Source of the DNA: Parcubacteria group bacterium GW2011_GWA2_50_10b
GTDB lineage: Bacteria; Patescibacteriota; Minisyncoccia; Phycocordibacterales; Zambryskibacteraceae
Assembly: GCA_001004085.1 (NCBI GenBank)
Contig: LCQJ01000006.1
Span: 1,355 to 21,714 of the forward strand
Direction of reading: 5' to 3'
DNA: 20,360 bases
The translations under genes were made by a program, and so were the position numbers. Positions 19,223 to 20,360 of this stretch are shown here, piece after piece; the stretch's first letter is position 1; each line of letters begins with the position of its first letter. Under the pieces are notes generated by a model. It was given only the letters and a program-made list of their open reading frames with translations. It searched no databases and had not been told where the DNA came from.

Positions 19223-19678
19223 AAAAATAAAAGAAGCTTTTTCGAAAGATTGACTGGCGCCGTCCGGCTGGAAGACGAAGACGGATTGCCCGAGAACGTT
19301 CCCGTGGCAAGAAACTCAAATAAAGCCGACATCTTCGAAGAAGCGGAGGAAGCCCAGCTGACCGTCGACGTTTACCATACGCCCACCGAAATTATCATCA
19401 AGACCATGGTGGCCGGCGTCAAACCGGACGACCTTGATGTCTCTATCACCCGCGATTCCGTCACTATCCGGGGTGAACGCGGCGAAGAAAGAACCGTTTC
19501 AGGCGACGAATACATCCACCGCGAACTTTACTGGGGGGCATTCTCGAGAACCATCGCCCTGCCAGAGGAAATAGATGTTGACGGAGCTGAAGCGAGTGAA
19601 AAATACGGCATGCTCATCTTGCGTCTGCCCAAACTCGACAAAAACCGCCAGACCAAACTTAGGGTGAAGGGAAATTAA
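19220..19678 (+). CDS. Small heat shock protein, Hsp20/alpha-crystallin family
   Basis: A 152-aa ATP-independent chaperone that holds unfolding proteins. A charged N-terminal arm (MKNKRSFFERLTGAVRLEDE, residues 1-20) leads to an alpha-crystallin domain at about 45-145: LTVDVYHTPTEIIIKTMVAG, then VKPDDLDVSITRDSVTIRGE, the dimer-loop region and RTIALPEEIDVDGAEASEKYG with GMLILRLPK. The end TKLRVKGN carries a weak version (LRV) of the C-terminal I-x-I motif used in oligomer assembly. The start codon is the only ATG after an upstream in-frame stop and lies inside an inverted repeat. It is convergent with the following gene, with 23 nt between stops. Confidence 0.93.
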   Translation: MKNKRSFFERLTGAVRLEDEDGLPENVPVARNSNKADIFEEAEEAQLTVDVYHTPTEIIIKTMVAGVKPDDLDVSITRDSVTIRGERGEERTVSGDEYIHRELYWGAFSRTIALPEEIDVDGAEASEKYGMLILRLPKLDKNRQTKLRVKGN

Positions 19679-19701
19679 TTGGTGCTGGGAAGGACCGCCC
19701 G

Positions 19702-20360
19702 CTATGGAGCGGGTTCAGCCTCGCCCGCCGAAGCCTCCGGCGAAGGCTGGGGAGAGGGTTCCGGTGCGGCTTGCCCCGCCTCATCAGTAGGCGGGGGTTC
19801 TGCTCCGACGCTTTCGGTCGGAGTCTCGACCTCCGGCTCTGCCGGAGCGTCGGGAGTACTTGGTTCAGGTTCGGGTGCTGGCTCGGGACTCGGCTCCAGA
19901 CTCGGTTCGGGAGTAATTTCAGGCGTGGGTTCTGGTGTCGGAGTATCGTTTAATGTTTGAGAATTAACTAAATCAAGCAAAGCTCGGATGTCCATTTTAG
20001 TCAGGCACTCTCCGTCCACGCATATTTTTTCTTTTGCGTTAAATACGTTTGCAAAAACAGAACCTATCCCATTCCCCACATCCGCGAGCCAAGTTGTAAT
20101 CTTTGCGAATATGTTCGCAAAGAAACTAGAGGCAAAGGATTGGCTTTTTGGCGTCGAGGAAGTAGTCGTGGAAGCTATACTCTCAAGATTCAAATTAAGT
20201 TCTTGGACAGCAGAGGTTAAGACAGGAATGAAGGAGACATAAGAGACGCCCATGTAACCATGCTCGGGGTCTACGATAGAGACCGCTTGAGGGAAGACTT
20301 CTTGGACATTCTGGGCGATGAAGCCAGTTTCAGCTTTGCCAGGAGTATTAATCATATTGT
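19702..20360 (-). CDS. C-terminal part of a peptidase S74-type surface/fibre protein with Pro/Glu-rich tail (runs off the right edge)
   Basis: The frame is open to the window edge; 217 residues are visible from an internal Met at 20355, which is not the real start. It opens with ETGFIAQNVQEVFPQAV and GYMGVSYVSFIPVLTSAVQEL, the typical C-terminal half of the intramolecular chaperone (peptidase S74) domain that trims itself from trimeric tail-fibre-like proteins. The catalytic Ser lies outside the window. A Ser/Thr linker, a helix region (FFANIFAKITTWLADVGNGI), ICVDGECLTKMDIRALLD and an 80-residue tail of repeated P-E/P-S units (TPEPTPEITPEPSLEPSPEP) follow. Tails after S74 domains are uncommon; the tail may act as a stalk. 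A 6-bp GC stem (19698-19713) overlaps the stop. Confidence 0.78.
   Translation of the reverse strand, partial: NMINTPGKAETGFIAQNVQEVFPQAVSIVDPEHGYMGVSYVSFIPVLTSAVQELNLNLESIASTTTSSTPKSQSFASSFFANIFAKITTWLADVGNGIGSVFANVFNAKEKICVDGECLTKMDIRALLDLVNSQTLNDTPTPEPTPEITPEPSLEPSPEPAPEPEPSTPDAPAEPEVETPTESVGAEPPPTDEAGQAAPEPSPQPSPEASAGEAEPAP

Noticed and set aside
19679..19960. Gly/Ser-rich plus-strand frame
   Set aside because: Complement of the Pro/Glu-rich tail of the S74-type protein; the minus-strand frame continues into a real domain.
1..20360. CRISPR array, phage-defence operon or biosynthetic cluster
   Set aside because: No regularly spaced direct repeats and no cas, restriction-modification, toxin-antitoxin or biosynthetic genes are present; most of the window is housekeeping.

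Overview
The window looks like a piece of a reduced-genome bacterium of the Candidate Phyla Radiation (Patescibacteria), most likely a Parcubacteria lineage. This rests on several things. ValRS is short (688 aa) with no C-terminal coiled coil. A surface protein has a run of 17 glycines followed by a peptidoglycan-binding domain and C-terminal membrane helices. rpsU, a ybeY remnant, ftsA and ftsZ sit together. Shine-Dalgarno sites are rare. Dispersed intergenic hairpin words occur, one of which reads MNPVRN when translated. The lineage call is inference from gene style; no 16S rRNA is present.

Layout, left to right. 1-773 (minus): the N-terminus of a single-pass membrane protein and an upstream MBL-fold-like protein without a recognisable metal motif. 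811-1060 (plus): a 41-aa membrane peptide with its own promoter, leader hairpin and terminator. 1158-2360 (plus): four-domain ribosomal protein S1. 2375-2565: inverted repeats between convergent units. 2607-4609 (minus): operon pth, CYTH, Nudix and an unknown 128-aa protein; the last three genes look AT-richer than their surroundings. 4657-6437 (plus): signal peptidase I overlapping a degenerate HisRS-like protein. 6548-9674 (plus): rpsU, truncated ybeY, ftsA and ftsZ, with a 134-bp inverted-repeat element between ftsA and ftsZ. 9786-10703: thioredoxin reductase. 10768-11400 (minus): unknown secreted protein. 11567-12707: tRNA-Val(GAC) and tRNA-Ser(CGA) on minus, a LAGLIDADG homing endonuclease gene overlapping the tRNA-Ser 5' end, then tRNA-Glu(TTC) on plus. 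12823-13929: tsaD. 13967-16096 (minus): 709-aa surface protein. 16234-18300: valS. 18368-19066: PrsW-like intramembrane protease. 19220-19678: Hsp20. 19702-20360 (minus): C-terminal part of a peptidase-S74-type surface protein with a Pro/Glu-rich tail.

Functional themes are translation (S1, S21, Pth, TsaD, ValRS, three tRNAs, HisRS-like), cell division (FtsA/FtsZ), protein export and surface (LepB, surface proteins) and stress or redox (TrxB, PrsW, Hsp20). No classic defence system, CRISPR array or transposase was found. The most unusual signals are structural. prsW and hsp20 both have their start codon embedded in the 3' arm of the same 14-bp inverted repeat, a possible shared translational switch. 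A second inverted-repeat family (core ACCCCCACACCT) occurs three times, twice starting at a stop codon. Several genes have a -10-like hexamer only 5-10 nt before the start codon and no ribosome binding site, suggesting leaderless mRNAs. The homing endonuclease borrows its last codons and its stop from the tRNA. No gene-free stretch exceeds about 300 bases.
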